NCBI GenBank assembly: GCA_023715865.1
Contig: JAMBOW010000004.1
Coordinates: 62,001-126,000 of the forward strand
Direction of reading: 5' to 3'
DNA length: 64,000 nt
DNA from: Neobacillus mesonae
GTDB lineage: Bacteria > Bacillota > Bacilli > Paenibacillales > Paenibacillaceae
In this document: positions 35,580-43,136 of the stretch, piece after piece
Layout: every line of letters starts with the position of its first letter
How positions within the stretch are numbered: the stretch's first letter is position 1
Translations under genes and position numbers: made by a program
Notes under the pieces: model-generated
What the model was told of the DNA's origin: nothing
The model's input: only the letters and a program-made list of their open reading frames with translations
The model's database searches: none

Positions 35580-37177
35580 CTTTAAAAAGAGAGCCTCGGC
35601 CAAGCGAGAAAGAATCATATCGTATCGGCATTGATGTAGGCGGTACGAATACGGATGCAGCGCTGCTTGATTCCAAGCTGAACACAATTCATACCGTAAA
35701 GGTGCATACGACGAAGGATGTGAACGAGGGGATCATTGCAGCCGTTCACAAGCTGCTTGAAGAGAGCAAGGTAAATCCTGCACAGATCGAGCATGCGATG
35801 CTTGGTACGACCCACTGTACAAATGCAATCGTCGAAAGAAAGAATTTGGGGAAAGTCGGACTTATCCGTATCGGAGCACCTGCGGCAACGACTATTCCTC
35901 CGCTGACAGGATGGGATCAGGAGCTTATACAAGCAATTGGCCATCATGCCTATATGGCAAAGGGCGGTTATGAATACGATGGCCGCACCATTGTCGATAT
36001 GGATGAAGAGGAAATCCGGAAACTCTGTGAGCAGATGAAGGGAGAGGTAGCATCCGTTGCCATTTGCGGCATTTTCTCCCCGGTGAATACCTCGCAGGAA
36101 AAACGCGCGGCGGAAATCGTCCGGGAAGTTCTCGGCAAGGATATGGTGGTTACCTTGTCTCATGAGATTGGCAGTATTGGCCTCTTGGAACGGGAGAATG
36201 CTTCGATATTGAACGGAGCTCTTCTCGGCGTTATTTCCGGAGTAGTCCAAGGCTTTGAATCCGCGCTTGCTAGTTTTGGCATTCAGGCAGGCGTCTATAT
36301 CTGTCAGAATGACGGAACGCTGATGCGCAGTGATTATGCGCTTCGCTATCCAATATTGACCATCGCTTGCGGGCCGACCAACTCGATCCGCGGAGCTGCA
36401 CACTTATCTGGACTCAGCGACGCCCTGGTCGTGGATATCGGCGGTACGACGACGGATATTGGTGTTCTTAGTCAAGGCTTTCCTCGGCAGTCCTCAGCCG
36501 CCGTTACACTGGGTGGTGTAAGAACAAATTTCCGGATGCCGGATATTCTGTCTATCGGTATTGGGGGAGGGACGATTGTCCGTACACAGGATTCAAGCAA
36601 TGACGAGAGTGGAGCCATTGTCACCGTAGGTCCTGACAGCGTCGGCTATGAGCTGACCAAGCGAGGGAAAATTTTTGGCGGGGATACGCTGACAGCGACG
36701 GATGTCGTCGTAAGACTTGGCAGGACTTGGTGGGAAGGTGCTCAGACCGAGGGAATCGACGAGGAAATCTGTCTCAAAGCCGATCAAATCATGAAGACGG
36801 ATATTGAGGATGCCATTGACCGGATGAAATCGAGCAGCGCTCCTGTCGACGTTGTGCTGGTCGGCGGCGGAAGTATCTTGGTGCCGGAAGAACTTGAGGG
36901 CGTAGCCCGCATTATCCGTCCAGAGTATTATGACGCAGCGAATGCGATAGGCGCAGCGCTCGGTGAAGTAAGCGGAGAAACGGAACGCATCTATTCACTC
37001 GATGAACAGACCTATGATCAAGTGATGGAGGATGCCCGCAGCCATGCCACCCAACAGGCTGTTCGGGCAGGAGCGGACCGGGATACCGTCCAAATCGTCT
37101 TTACTGAGGATATTCCGCTGGCCTATCTGCCGGGGAATGCACTGCTTGTTAAGGTGAAGGCTGCAGGAAGATTATAA
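35576..37177 (+). CDS. hydantoinase/oxoprolinase family protein (HyuA-like)
   Basis: 533 aa. The N-terminal Hydant_A_N part (YRIGIDVGGTNTDAALLD) and central Hydantoinase_A domain (LVVDIGGTTTDIGVLSQG, LSIGIGGGTIVR) show the two acidic phosphate-binding loops of the actin-like ATPase fold. Family members hydrolyse hydantoin or 5-oxoproline rings with ATP, usually with a HyuB partner. No HyuB gene is present, and the DUF917 protein takes that place. It is the last gene of the operon, with AAAGGAG before its overlapping ATG. Confidence 0.9.
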   Translation: MTLKREPRPSEKESYRIGIDVGGTNTDAALLDSKLNTIHTVKVHTTKDVNEGIIAAVHKLLEESKVNPAQIEHAMLGTTHCTNAIVERKNLGKVGLIRIGAPAATTIPPLTGWDQELIQAIGHHAYMAKGGYEYDGRTIVDMDEEEIRKLCEQMKGEVASVAICGIFSPVNTSQEKRAAEIVREVLGKDMVVTLSHEIGSIGLLERENASILNGALLGVISGVVQGFESALASFGIQAGVYICQNDGTLMRSDYALRYPILTIACGPTNSIRGAAHLSGLSDALVVDIGGTTTDIGVLSQGFPRQSSAAVTLGGVRTNFRMPDILSIGIGGGTIVRTQDSSNDESGAIVTVGPDSVGYELTKRGKIFGGDTLTATDVVVRLGRTWWEGAQTEGIDEEICLKADQIMKTDIEDAIDRMKSSSAPVDVVLVGGGSILVPEELEGVARIIRPEYYDAANAIGAALGEVSGETERIYSLDEQTYDQVMEDARSHATQQAVRAGADRDTVQIVFTEDIPLAYLPGNALLVKVKAAGRL

Positions 37178-37187
37178 GATATAACAA

Positions 37188-37236
37188 AGGCATCATTCTC
37201 AGCGGGTAACCGACGTGAGGATGATGCCTGTTTTAT
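37188..37236 (+). terminator. intrinsic terminator of the TetR/NCS1/DUF917 operon
   Basis: The 13-base arm AGGCATCATTCTC (37188-37200) pairs with GAGGATGATGCCT (37217-37229) with one mismatch, followed by GTTTTATT. Confidence 0.85.
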
Positions 37237-37333
37237 TCATAATTTGGCCATAAATCGGTCCTGCCAGTAAAGGGAATTATGGAGCGCATCGGCAGGGATA
37301 ATGTACATATTTATGATTTTAAAATGCTGTGAT

Positions 37334-37756
37334 CTAGGATTCCTCACCCTGAAATACATAAGAGAAAAAGTTCAGCAGTGCGATATAAACAGGGTAGAAG
37401 AGCAGCATGCCAAGGCCTATAAGTCCTGTTGCCGGTCCAGGATGATCTGCAGGATTGGCCATTGGAAACAGCTTAGCAAACAGGTAAATGAATAGGACAA
37501 AATATGGCGCCCACAGCAGCACGGTCCAAAAATTAGCCTTCCGCAGGCGAAGCCATTTGACGTTCAGATAGCAGAAGAGAGCGGATGACAACAGCGATAT
37601 GCCCAAACCGCCCCAGCCAATCGCTTGATCTACGGTTTCCATCTCCAAGCCTGTGATCCTAGCAATTCGATAAAAATTAACAAGGCTTTCGATTAGATAG
37701 AAGAGCAGGAGTGCGTATAGGGCGCTCATGATATTGAGCTTGAGTATGTATTTCAC
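37334..37756 (-). CDS. small integral membrane protein of unknown function
   Basis: 140 aa with four predicted TM helices (about 6-28, 45-66, 76-97, 108-132) and a short charged C-terminus (FQGEES). The start is GTG 37754-37756 with AGGAGG nine bases upstream. It lies alone on the minus strand between two plus-strand units. The family was not recognised. Nothing in the sequence suggests transport or catalysis. Confidence 0.75.
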   Translation of the reverse strand: MKYILKLNIMSALYALLLFYLIESLVNFYRIARITGLEMETVDQAIGWGGLGISLLSSALFCYLNVKWLRLRKANFWTVLLWAPYFVLFIYLFAKLFPMANPADHPGPATGLIGLGMLLFYPVYIALLNFFSYVFQGEES

Positions 37757-37860
37757 GCTGATTACCTCCTAAATAAAGGATTGAGCTCATTCTAATCGAA
37801 GTAATATCTGATTGGGTTACAACTTTGATAGCAACTTACACGCAGCTAGGAGAGGACAGC

Positions 37861-38424
37861 ATGGATAACAAAGACATTCTTAAGATTGAGCCTGGCGTAG
37901 GCATTGGAAAAATCAAGCTGGGAATGACAAAGGAAGAGCTAGCAGTCTACGAGGAAGAGTATCTTAAGGAATATCCGGAGAAGCCGTGGCGAGACATTGG
38001 GTTTGAACACCTTTTTCGTATAGACTACGATGTGAATCATAGAATCAGCTTTATTGAAATTATTAATTATGATATGGAGCATATGAATTTTGATTGTCTT
38101 TATGAAGACATCAATCTCTTTAGCACCAAAGCAAAAGATCTGGTTCTTACCATTAATGAAATTTCTCCTTACAAGCCGGATGAGTATGATATGGGATATT
38201 CTTATCATTTTCCAGAGATTGGCCTTGTACTTTGGAGGGGGAGTGTGTTTCATGAAGAACAGATTCATGAAGCGTGGTTCCAGGAAATGCCGATGGAAAG
38301 TCAGGAACAAGAGCTCAGATACTTATACTTTGAGACGGTCAGTGTCATGATTTGTAATTATTACAACGACCCAGAGCAAACATCAATAAATTACTTAAAG
38401 GCGAAAGAAAAAGGGTTAATCTAA
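37861..38424 (+). CDS. hypothetical cytoplasmic protein
   Basis: 187 aa, acidic, with no signal peptide or TM helix. The start is ATG 37861 behind GGAGAGG. An in-frame upstream ATG at 37825 has no site. The opening IEPGVGIGKIKLGMTKEEL is a motif seen in uncharacterised Bacillales proteins, some near polymorphic toxins, but no toxin is adjacent here. Its stop at 38424 is two bases before the htpG -35. No function can be given. Confidence 0.75.
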   Translation: MDNKDILKIEPGVGIGKIKLGMTKEELAVYEEEYLKEYPEKPWRDIGFEHLFRIDYDVNHRISFIEIINYDMEHMNFDCLYEDINLFSTKAKDLVLTINEISPYKPDEYDMGYSYHFPEIGLVLWRGSVFHEEQIHEAWFQEMPMESQEQELRYLYFETVSVMICNYYNDPEQTSINYLKAKEKGLI

Positions 38425-38426
38425 AC

Positions 38427-38456
38427 TTGACATCAATTTTTCCAATATGATATATA
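38427..38456 (+). promoter_or_regulatory. SigA-type promoter of htpG
   Basis: A perfect -35 TTGACA (38427-38432) and -10 TATATA (38451-38456) with an 18-bp spacer. The predicted start site falls at the edge of the CIRCE element. Confidence 0.75.
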
Positions 38457-38466
38457 AGTAGAAGAG

Positions 38467-38493
38467 TTAGCACTCTAACCATTAGAGTGCTAA
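38467..38493. promoter_or_regulatory. CIRCE element (HrcA operator)
   Basis: TTAGCACTC (38467-38475), nine bases, then GAGTGCTAA (38485-38493): both arms match the CIRCE consensus exactly. It lies immediately downstream of the htpG promoter, so HrcA should repress htpG. In B. subtilis htpG is not HrcA-controlled, so this is a difference in heat-shock wiring. Confidence 0.93.
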
Positions 38494-38543
38494 AATTTTG
38501 ATTGGCGAATTCATTCGCTCATAGAATAGAAGGGAGACTTATC

Positions 38544-40424
38544 ATGGCAACAAAGCAGTTTAAGGCCGAATCCAAGCGCTTGCTGGAAATGATGGTTAAC
38601 TCTATTTATACGCAAAAAGAGATTTTTTTGAGAGAGCTTATTTCTAACGCGAGTGATGCAATCGATAAGATGTATTACAAGGCGCTGGTTGAAGATCAGC
38701 TTACTTTTAATAACGAAGATTATTTCATTAAAATTACCGCAGATAATGAAAACCGCACGCTCACCATTTCTGACACAGGGATCGGGATGACGCAGGAGGA
38801 GCTGGAGAACAACCTCGGCATTATTGCGAACAGCGGATCTTTTGCATTCAAGAACGAGAATGAATCGAAAGACGGCCATAACATCATTGGTCAGTTTGGG
38901 GTCGGTTTCTACTCCGCCTTCATGGTAGCTGATGAAATTACGGTCATTTCGAAGGCTTGGGGCAGCGAACAGGCTTACATATGGAAATCCCAGGGCGCTG
39001 AAGGCTACACGATTGATCCGGCCGACAAGGATAGTGTAGGAACAGATATCATTCTTCACATCAGAGAAAATACGGAAGAAGATTCCTATGATGAATTCCT
39101 AGAAGAGTATCGACTCAGAACAATCATCAAGAAATATTCCGACTTCATCCGTTATCCAATCAAAATGGACGTGAAGACGCAGAAGCCTAAAGAGGATGCT
39201 GAGAACGAGTTCGAGGAAGTAACGGAAGAGCAAACCGTAAACAGCATGGTTCCCATCTGGCGCAAAAACAAAAGCGAGCTGAAGGACGAGGATTACGAGA
39301 ACTTCTACTTCGAAAAACGCTACGGCTTCGACAAGCCGTTGAAGCATGTGCATATCAGTGCTGACGGTGCTGTAGTTTACAATGCTATTCTATTTATTCC
39401 GGAGAAAACACCGTTCGACTACTACACTAAGGAATATGAAAAAGGTCTCGAGCTCTACTCCAACGGTGTGCTGATTATGGATAAATGCGGAGACCTGCTG
39501 CCAGATTATTTCAGCTTCGTCAAAGGAATGGTCGACTCTGAGGATCTGTCCTTGAACATCTCACGGGAGCTTCTGCAGCATGACCGTCAATTGAAGCTGA
39601 TCGCAAAGAACATCAAGAATAAAATCAAATCTGCGCTGCAGTCCTTGATGAAGGATGAGCGCGAGAATTATGAGACATTTTATGAGTCCTTCGGCAGACA
39701 GCTCAAATTCGGGGTGTACAACGATTACGGCATGAACAAGGGCGATCTTCAGGATCTCCTGCTGTTCTATTCTTCCAAAGAGCAGAAGCTCGTCAGCCTG
39801 GCTGAATATGTCTCCCGCATGCCGGAGGATCAGAAATATATTTACTATGCAACAGGTGAGTCTGTACAGCGTATCGAACGCCTGCCTCAAACCGAGCTCG
39901 TCGCTGACAAAGGCTATGAAATTCTCTATTTCACTGACGACGTGGATGAGTTCGCGATCAAGATGCTGATGAGCTATCAAGAGAAAGAGTTCCGTTCTGT
40001 ATCGAGCGGTGATCTTGGGTTTGAAGCAGATGCAAGTGAAGCGGAAGCGAAGGAATCCGAGAACAAGGATTTGTTTGAGAAAATGCAGGAGCTGCTTGGC
40101 GGCAAAGTGAAGAATGTTAAAGCTTCTAAACGTCTTAAGTCTCATCCGGTCTGCCTTTCTGCGGATGGTGAGATCACCATTGAAATGGAAAAAGTGTTGA
40201 ACGCCATGCCAAATGCGGATGGCCAGCAGGTTAAAGCCGATAAAGTGCTTGAGATCAACGCGAATCATGATGTGTTCGGCGCATTGAAGCAGGCGTTTGA
40301 GAACGACCAAGATAAATTCGCGGTATACACAAGCGTTCTCTACAATCAGGCGCTGCTGATTGAAGGTCTTCAGGTTGAAGATCCTGTAGCGTTCACGAAC
40401 GATATCTGCAAAATTATGGCGTAA
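38544..40424 (+). CDS. htpG: molecular chaperone HtpG (Hsp90)
   Basis: 626 aa ATP-dependent Hsp90 chaperone, normal bacterial length. The GHKL ATP-binding motifs are visible at the N-terminus: [20 protein letters not shown] and [13 protein letters not shown]. The middle domain (about 230-430; [14 protein letters not shown] with the catalytic Arg loop) and C-terminal dimerisation domain follow. The start is ATG 38544 ([13 protein letters not shown]) with AAGGGAG upstream. The reading to 38502 would run through the leader. It is monocistronic, with a CIRCE operator and its own terminator. Confidence 0.98.
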   Translation: MATKQFKAESKRLLEMMVNSIYTQKEIFLRELISNASDAIDKMYYKALVEDQLTFNNEDYFIKITADNENRTLTISDTGIGMTQEELENNLGIIANSGSFAFKNENESKDGHNIIGQFGVGFYSAFMVADEITVISKAWGSEQAYIWKSQGAEGYTIDPADKDSVGTDIILHIRENTEEDSYDEFLEEYRLRTIIKKYSDFIRYPIKMDVKTQKPKEDAENEFEEVTEEQTVNSMVPIWRKNKSELKDEDYENFYFEKRYGFDKPLKHVHISADGAVVYNAILFIPEKTPFDYYTKEYEKGLELYSNGVLIMDKCGDLLPDYFSFVKGMVDSEDLSLNISRELLQHDRQLKLIAKNIKNKIKSALQSLMKDERENYETFYESFGRQLKFGVYNDYGMNKGDLQDLLLFYSSKEQKLVSLAEYVSRMPEDQKYIYYATGESVQRIERLPQTELVADKGYEILYFTDDVDEFAIKMLMSYQEKEFRSVSSGDLGFEADASEAEAKESENKDLFEKMQELLGGKVKNVKASKRLKSHPVCLSADGEITIEMEKVLNAMPNADGQQVKADKVLEINANHDVFGALKQAFENDQDKFAVYTSVLYNQALLIEGLQVEDPVAFTNDICKIMA

Positions 40425-40436
40425 GCCGAATGATAA

Positions 40437-40486
40437 AGAGCAAGTCCCACAGTCTAGTTAGACATCAGGGGCTTGCTCTTTTTTTG
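40437..40486 (+). terminator. intrinsic terminator of htpG
   Basis: AGAGCAAGTCCC (40437-40448) pairs with GGGGCTTGCTCT (40468-40479), followed by TTTTTTT. Confidence 0.92.
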
Positions 40487-40610
40487 TACCAAAATTAAAT
40501 GCTATTTGCTTGGTATGTTAATGGCTGAACCCAAAGGTAACATAAATAGTTGTCACACTTTTGGCTTGTTATTAGTTATTTAAATTAAATAGGGAAACGG
40601 AGGTGAGAAA

Positions 40611-41144
40611 TTGGAGTCTGGTTCAGAAGAAAAAGAAACATTCGAGGATATCGTCAAGAAATACCAGCATAATGTTTACCGTTATTGTTGTTTAATGCTT
40701 AGGAATAAGAACGAAGCCGAAGATGCTGCCCAAGAGATTTTTATTAAAGCATATATAAATTTGGAGAAGTACCGGTATAACCAGTCTTTTGAAGGATGGT
40801 TGTTTACTATTGCCGTAAACCATTGCAGAACAGTTCTTAGAAAACAGAAACGGCGGAGAATTTTGGATCAGCTGTTGGATATCCGGACAAATGAAGCAAG
40901 CGCAGAAGCTCTTTTTTTTGAGACTGATTCAAATTTATTAAGTGATTTTCATATGCTCTCCTCATTGGAAAAGACGATCCTAGTTCTTCATACAGTCGAG
41001 ATGTACAGTCTTAAGGATATTGCATCTATTGTAGGAATGAGCCCTTCAGCCGTTCGAAAAAAGTATGAGCGTATGAAAAACAAAATTATTAAAGAATCTG
41101 AAAGTAAGGGGGAATGGTCCATTGGCAAACAATACAAGGTTTGA
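40611..41144 (+). CDS. ECF-type RNA polymerase sigma factor
   Basis: 177 aa sigma-70 family protein of the extracytoplasmic-function group. Region 2 (NEAEDAAQEIFIKAYINL, then FEGWLFTIAVNHCRTVLRK) and region 4 (EMYSLKDIASIVGMSPSAVRKKYERMKNKI) are clear. The start is TTG 40611 behind GGAGGTGAG. It overlaps by 23 bp a gene for a one-TM protein that is probably its anti-sigma factor. ECF units are usually autoregulated, but no convincing ECF promoter pair was recognised in 40487-40610. Confidence 0.92.
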   Translation: MESGSEEKETFEDIVKKYQHNVYRYCCLMLRNKNEAEDAAQEIFIKAYINLEKYRYNQSFEGWLFTIAVNHCRTVLRKQKRRRILDQLLDIRTNEASAEALFFETDSNLLSDFHMLSSLEKTILVLHTVEMYSLKDIASIVGMSPSAVRKKYERMKNKIIKESESKGEWSIGKQYKV

Positions 41145-41910
41145 TGAAATGGTAAGGCAGTTGAACAGGTATCCAGTCGACCAAATCGAGCTGACTGATC
41201 AATTAATGAAAGAAATCCAAAGAAGAACAACCAGAACAGTTAGGATTAGATTAAAACGTAAAACAGTCGTACTGCTTGGAACGATGTTGTCTTTATTCTT
41301 TTCTGTTACCGCTGCTGCAGCGATCTGGTTTCCTGAACAGTGGAACGGAGTTTCACTACATACACATCATTCAGCTGGAACTGAGCCGACAGCTATAAAT
41401 TCTTTGTCCGGAAAAGAAAGGCTTATGACATGGCTTGAACAGCCGGGAGTAGTGAAAAAACAATCAACAACACCAAGTTTTACGATTCCTTCTTTGGACA
41501 TTGGGATGACTTTAATAAAGCAAATCAACGGAGAAATAGTTCTCGATATATCTGCAAACGGATTGGTTCATAGTTCAGGGCTTGCTTCTCGATCGTTTAC
41601 TCAATCAAACATCCACATTTATGAACATGAAGATCAGTGGCTTACGATCATACAGACGAAAGATGAAGAAATGAGCCAGACGGTCACAAATAATGCAAAG
41701 ATGGAAATGCATTATAATGGAGGCTGGGAAGTACTTACTTCGAATAGCAATATACTAGCAACATATCATAGCAACGGTGATGATCAGCTAATTAATGTGA
41801 GCATTAAAAATGCGGACGGGGAAGTAATATCTGCTCAATTGAACAGTAGTCATCTTGATCGAGAAACTATGGTAGCCATCATGAATCAATACATCGAAAA
41901 ATACCAATGA
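41122..41910 (+). CDS. membrane protein, probable anti-sigma factor of the ECF pair
   Basis: 262 aa. A cytoplasmic N-terminus of about 45 residues (FDEMVRQLNRYPVDQIELTDQLM), one TM helix (about 49-70; VVLLGTMLSLFFSVTAAAAIWF) and an extracytoplasmic C-terminal domain of about 190 residues. This topology and the overlap with the sigma gene fit a membrane-bound anti-sigma factor. The usual zinc HXXXCXXC motif is absent, so it is not a ZAS-type protein. The start is TTG 41122 behind AAGGGGGAA. The signal and regulon are unknown. Confidence 0.8.
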   Translation: MANNTRFDEMVRQLNRYPVDQIELTDQLMKEIQRRTTRTVRIRLKRKTVVLLGTMLSLFFSVTAAAAIWFPEQWNGVSLHTHHSAGTEPTAINSLSGKERLMTWLEQPGVVKKQSTTPSFTIPSLDIGMTLIKQINGEIVLDISANGLVHSSGLASRSFTQSNIHIYEHEDQWLTIIQTKDEEMSQTVTNNAKMEMHYNGGWEVLTSNSNILATYHSNGDDQLINVSIKNADGEVISAQLNSSHLDRETMVAIMNQYIEKYQ

Positions 41911-41912
41911 GG

Positions 41913-41942
41913 TTTACTGCGTCTTCACACCAAGGTAGAATA
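41913..41942 (+). promoter_or_regulatory. candidate promoter of the rlmA leader
   Basis: TTTACT (41913-41918) and TAGAAT (41937-41942) with an 18-bp spacer. The start would be near 41949, inside the terminator of the upstream sigma operon. Leader transcripts therefore escape that hairpin while upstream transcripts stop at it. TATAAT at 41941-41946 is an alternative -10 without a good -35. Confidence 0.45.
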
Positions 41943-41944
41943 TA

Positions 41945-41975
41945 ATGAGAACAGAAATTCTGTTCTCATTTTTCT
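41945..41975 (+). terminator. terminator of the sigma/anti-sigma operon
   Basis: ATGAGAACAGAA (41945-41956) pairs perfectly with TTCTGTTCTCAT (41958-41969), followed by TTTTTC. Confidence 0.8.
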
Positions 41976-41996
41976 ATTTCAAGGAGAATTGTGCTC

Positions 41997-42026
41997 ATGA
42001 TTATTCAGTTCATTCGTTATCGTTAA
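41997..42026 (+). CDS. rlmA leader peptide, MIIQFIRYR (macrolide-arrest type)
   Basis: A nine-codon reading frame, ATG 41997 to TAA 42024-42026, encoding M-I-I-Q-F-I-R-Y-R. A strong AAGGAG (41981-41986) is ten bases upstream. The end Arg-Tyr-Arg is the basic-X-basic (+X+) motif at which macrolide-bound ribosomes stall. Position 7-9 closely parallels the ErmD leader (MTHSMRLR). The stop codon lies two bases before the base of a strong terminator hairpin. A ribosome stalled at codon 8 or 9 would cover about 14 more bases and block the stem. This is inferred from sequence alone. Confidence 0.75.
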   Translation: MIIQFIRYR

Positions 42027-42027
42027 T

Positions 42028-42105
42028 GAAAGGTACAGATGACAAGTAAGCCCAGGCTGTTTTTAAATTTACAATGCCGGGGGTTTATTTATCTGTGCCT
42101 TTTTC
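42028..42105 (+). terminator. transcription attenuator upstream of rlmA
   Basis: The lower stem GAAAGGTACAGAT (42028-42040) pairs with ATCTGTGCCTTTTTC (42091-42105). The upper stem AAGTAAGCCC (42044-42053) pairs with GGGTTTATTT (42081-42090). A three-base GAC bulge sits between them. The stem runs straight into CCTTTTTC. It ends 39 bases before the rlmA start, so it should stop transcription unless the base of the stem is masked by a stalled ribosome. Confidence 0.8.
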
Positions 42106-42143
42106 ATTCTTACGATAAATGAATGGACGGGGTGTTTTTTTAC

Positions 42144-43025
42144 ATGTTAAATTCTCATTACATTGATTTACTGCATTGTCCAAAATGCGATCAGGAGATG
42201 GAGCTTCAGGCAGGTAAAAGCCTGATATGTCCTGATGGTCATCTTTTCGATATATCAAAATATGGTTACATTAATTTACTGCTGCGTGCACATAGAACAA
42301 AGTATGACAAAACGCTGTTCCGTGCACGCAAGCAGCTGATAACGGACGGTAAGCTCGAACCGCTGATTCATGCCATCGCTACGGGGATGATTAAAGTAAT
42401 ACCTGACCAGTTCTGGGGCAGAGAGGCCGCTAAGCCATACATGCTTCTGGATGCCGGATGCGGTGAAGGCTCACTTTTGATACAGCTTCGCCGAAGGCTA
42501 ATGTCCTTATCTGAACGTAAATGGCTCGGTGCAGGTTTGGATATTTCCAAAGAGGGAATTACGCTTGCCGCTAAGGAAGAATCGGATATGCTCTGGTGTG
42601 TCGCAGACCTTGCCAGGACTCCGCTTAAGAGCAACAGCTTTTCCTTCATTCTGAGTATTCTGTCTCCTTCTAACTATGAAGAGTTTGACAGGCTTGTGAG
42701 GGATGACGGCGTAATTGTCAAGGTTATACCAGGAAGCGGGTATTTACAGGAATTGAGAAGCCGATTCTATAAGCATACGGCACAGCAGGAGTACAATAAT
42801 GAGCGAACGATCCGGCATTTTGCCCGGCATTATCAGATCATCTGCGAGGAGAAAGTCAAGTATTCACTCCAGCTTAACGCTGAGGAAATGGCCCTGCTGA
42901 TCCGTATGACTCCTCTATCATGGGGGATATCGGAAGACATGATGAGGGAAGTTCTTCAGCAGCAACAGGTAACGTTTGATTACCACATTTTATATGGGAA
43001 AAAGAAGGCGAAACGTCCTCTGTAA
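42144..43025 (+). CDS. rlmA: 23S rRNA (guanine-N1)-methyltransferase RlmA
   Basis: 293 aa SAM-dependent methyltransferase. The N-terminal zinc finger (LLHCPKCDQEM, then LICPDGHLFD) and the sentence-like RAHRTKYDKTLFRARKQ are characteristic of RlmA. The SAM motif is MLLDAGCGEGSLL (about 102-114). Gram-positive RlmA(II) methylates G748 in helix 35 of 23S rRNA, in the macrolide-binding exit tunnel; TlrB, its relative, gives tylosin resistance. ATG 42144 is chosen over ATG 42123 because GACGGGGTG is correctly spaced for it. Expression is probably controlled by the leader peptide and attenuator upstream. Confidence 0.9.
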   Translation: MLNSHYIDLLHCPKCDQEMELQAGKSLICPDGHLFDISKYGYINLLLRAHRTKYDKTLFRARKQLITDGKLEPLIHAIATGMIKVIPDQFWGREAAKPYMLLDAGCGEGSLLIQLRRRLMSLSERKWLGAGLDISKEGITLAAKEESDMLWCVADLARTPLKSNSFSFILSILSPSNYEEFDRLVRDDGVIVKVIPGSGYLQELRSRFYKHTAQQEYNNERTIRHFARHYQIICEEKVKYSLQLNAEEMALLIRMTPLSWGISEDMMREVLQQQQVTFDYHILYGKKKAKRPL

Positions 43026-43074
43026 AAAACGAACGCAGGTGCCATTCTTCATAAGAAGCGCTGCAAAGTTGTGG

Positions 43075-43080
43075 TATACT
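43075..43080 (+). promoter_or_regulatory. extended -10 promoter element of cgoX
   Basis: TGG followed by TATACT (43075-43080) is an extended -10 (TGnTATAAT-like), 56 bases before the TTG start. No clear -35 is seen. Confidence 0.4.
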
Positions 43081-43136
43081 TCAACCATTCGCAAATACAA
43101 AGACACGAACTTTTAGATATAGAAGGTGTGATTCCA

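Noticed and set aside
38502..38543. 14-residue N-terminal extension of HtpG
   Set aside because: The ATG at 38544 has the ribosome site and gives the conserved HtpG start. The extension lies in the CIRCE leader.
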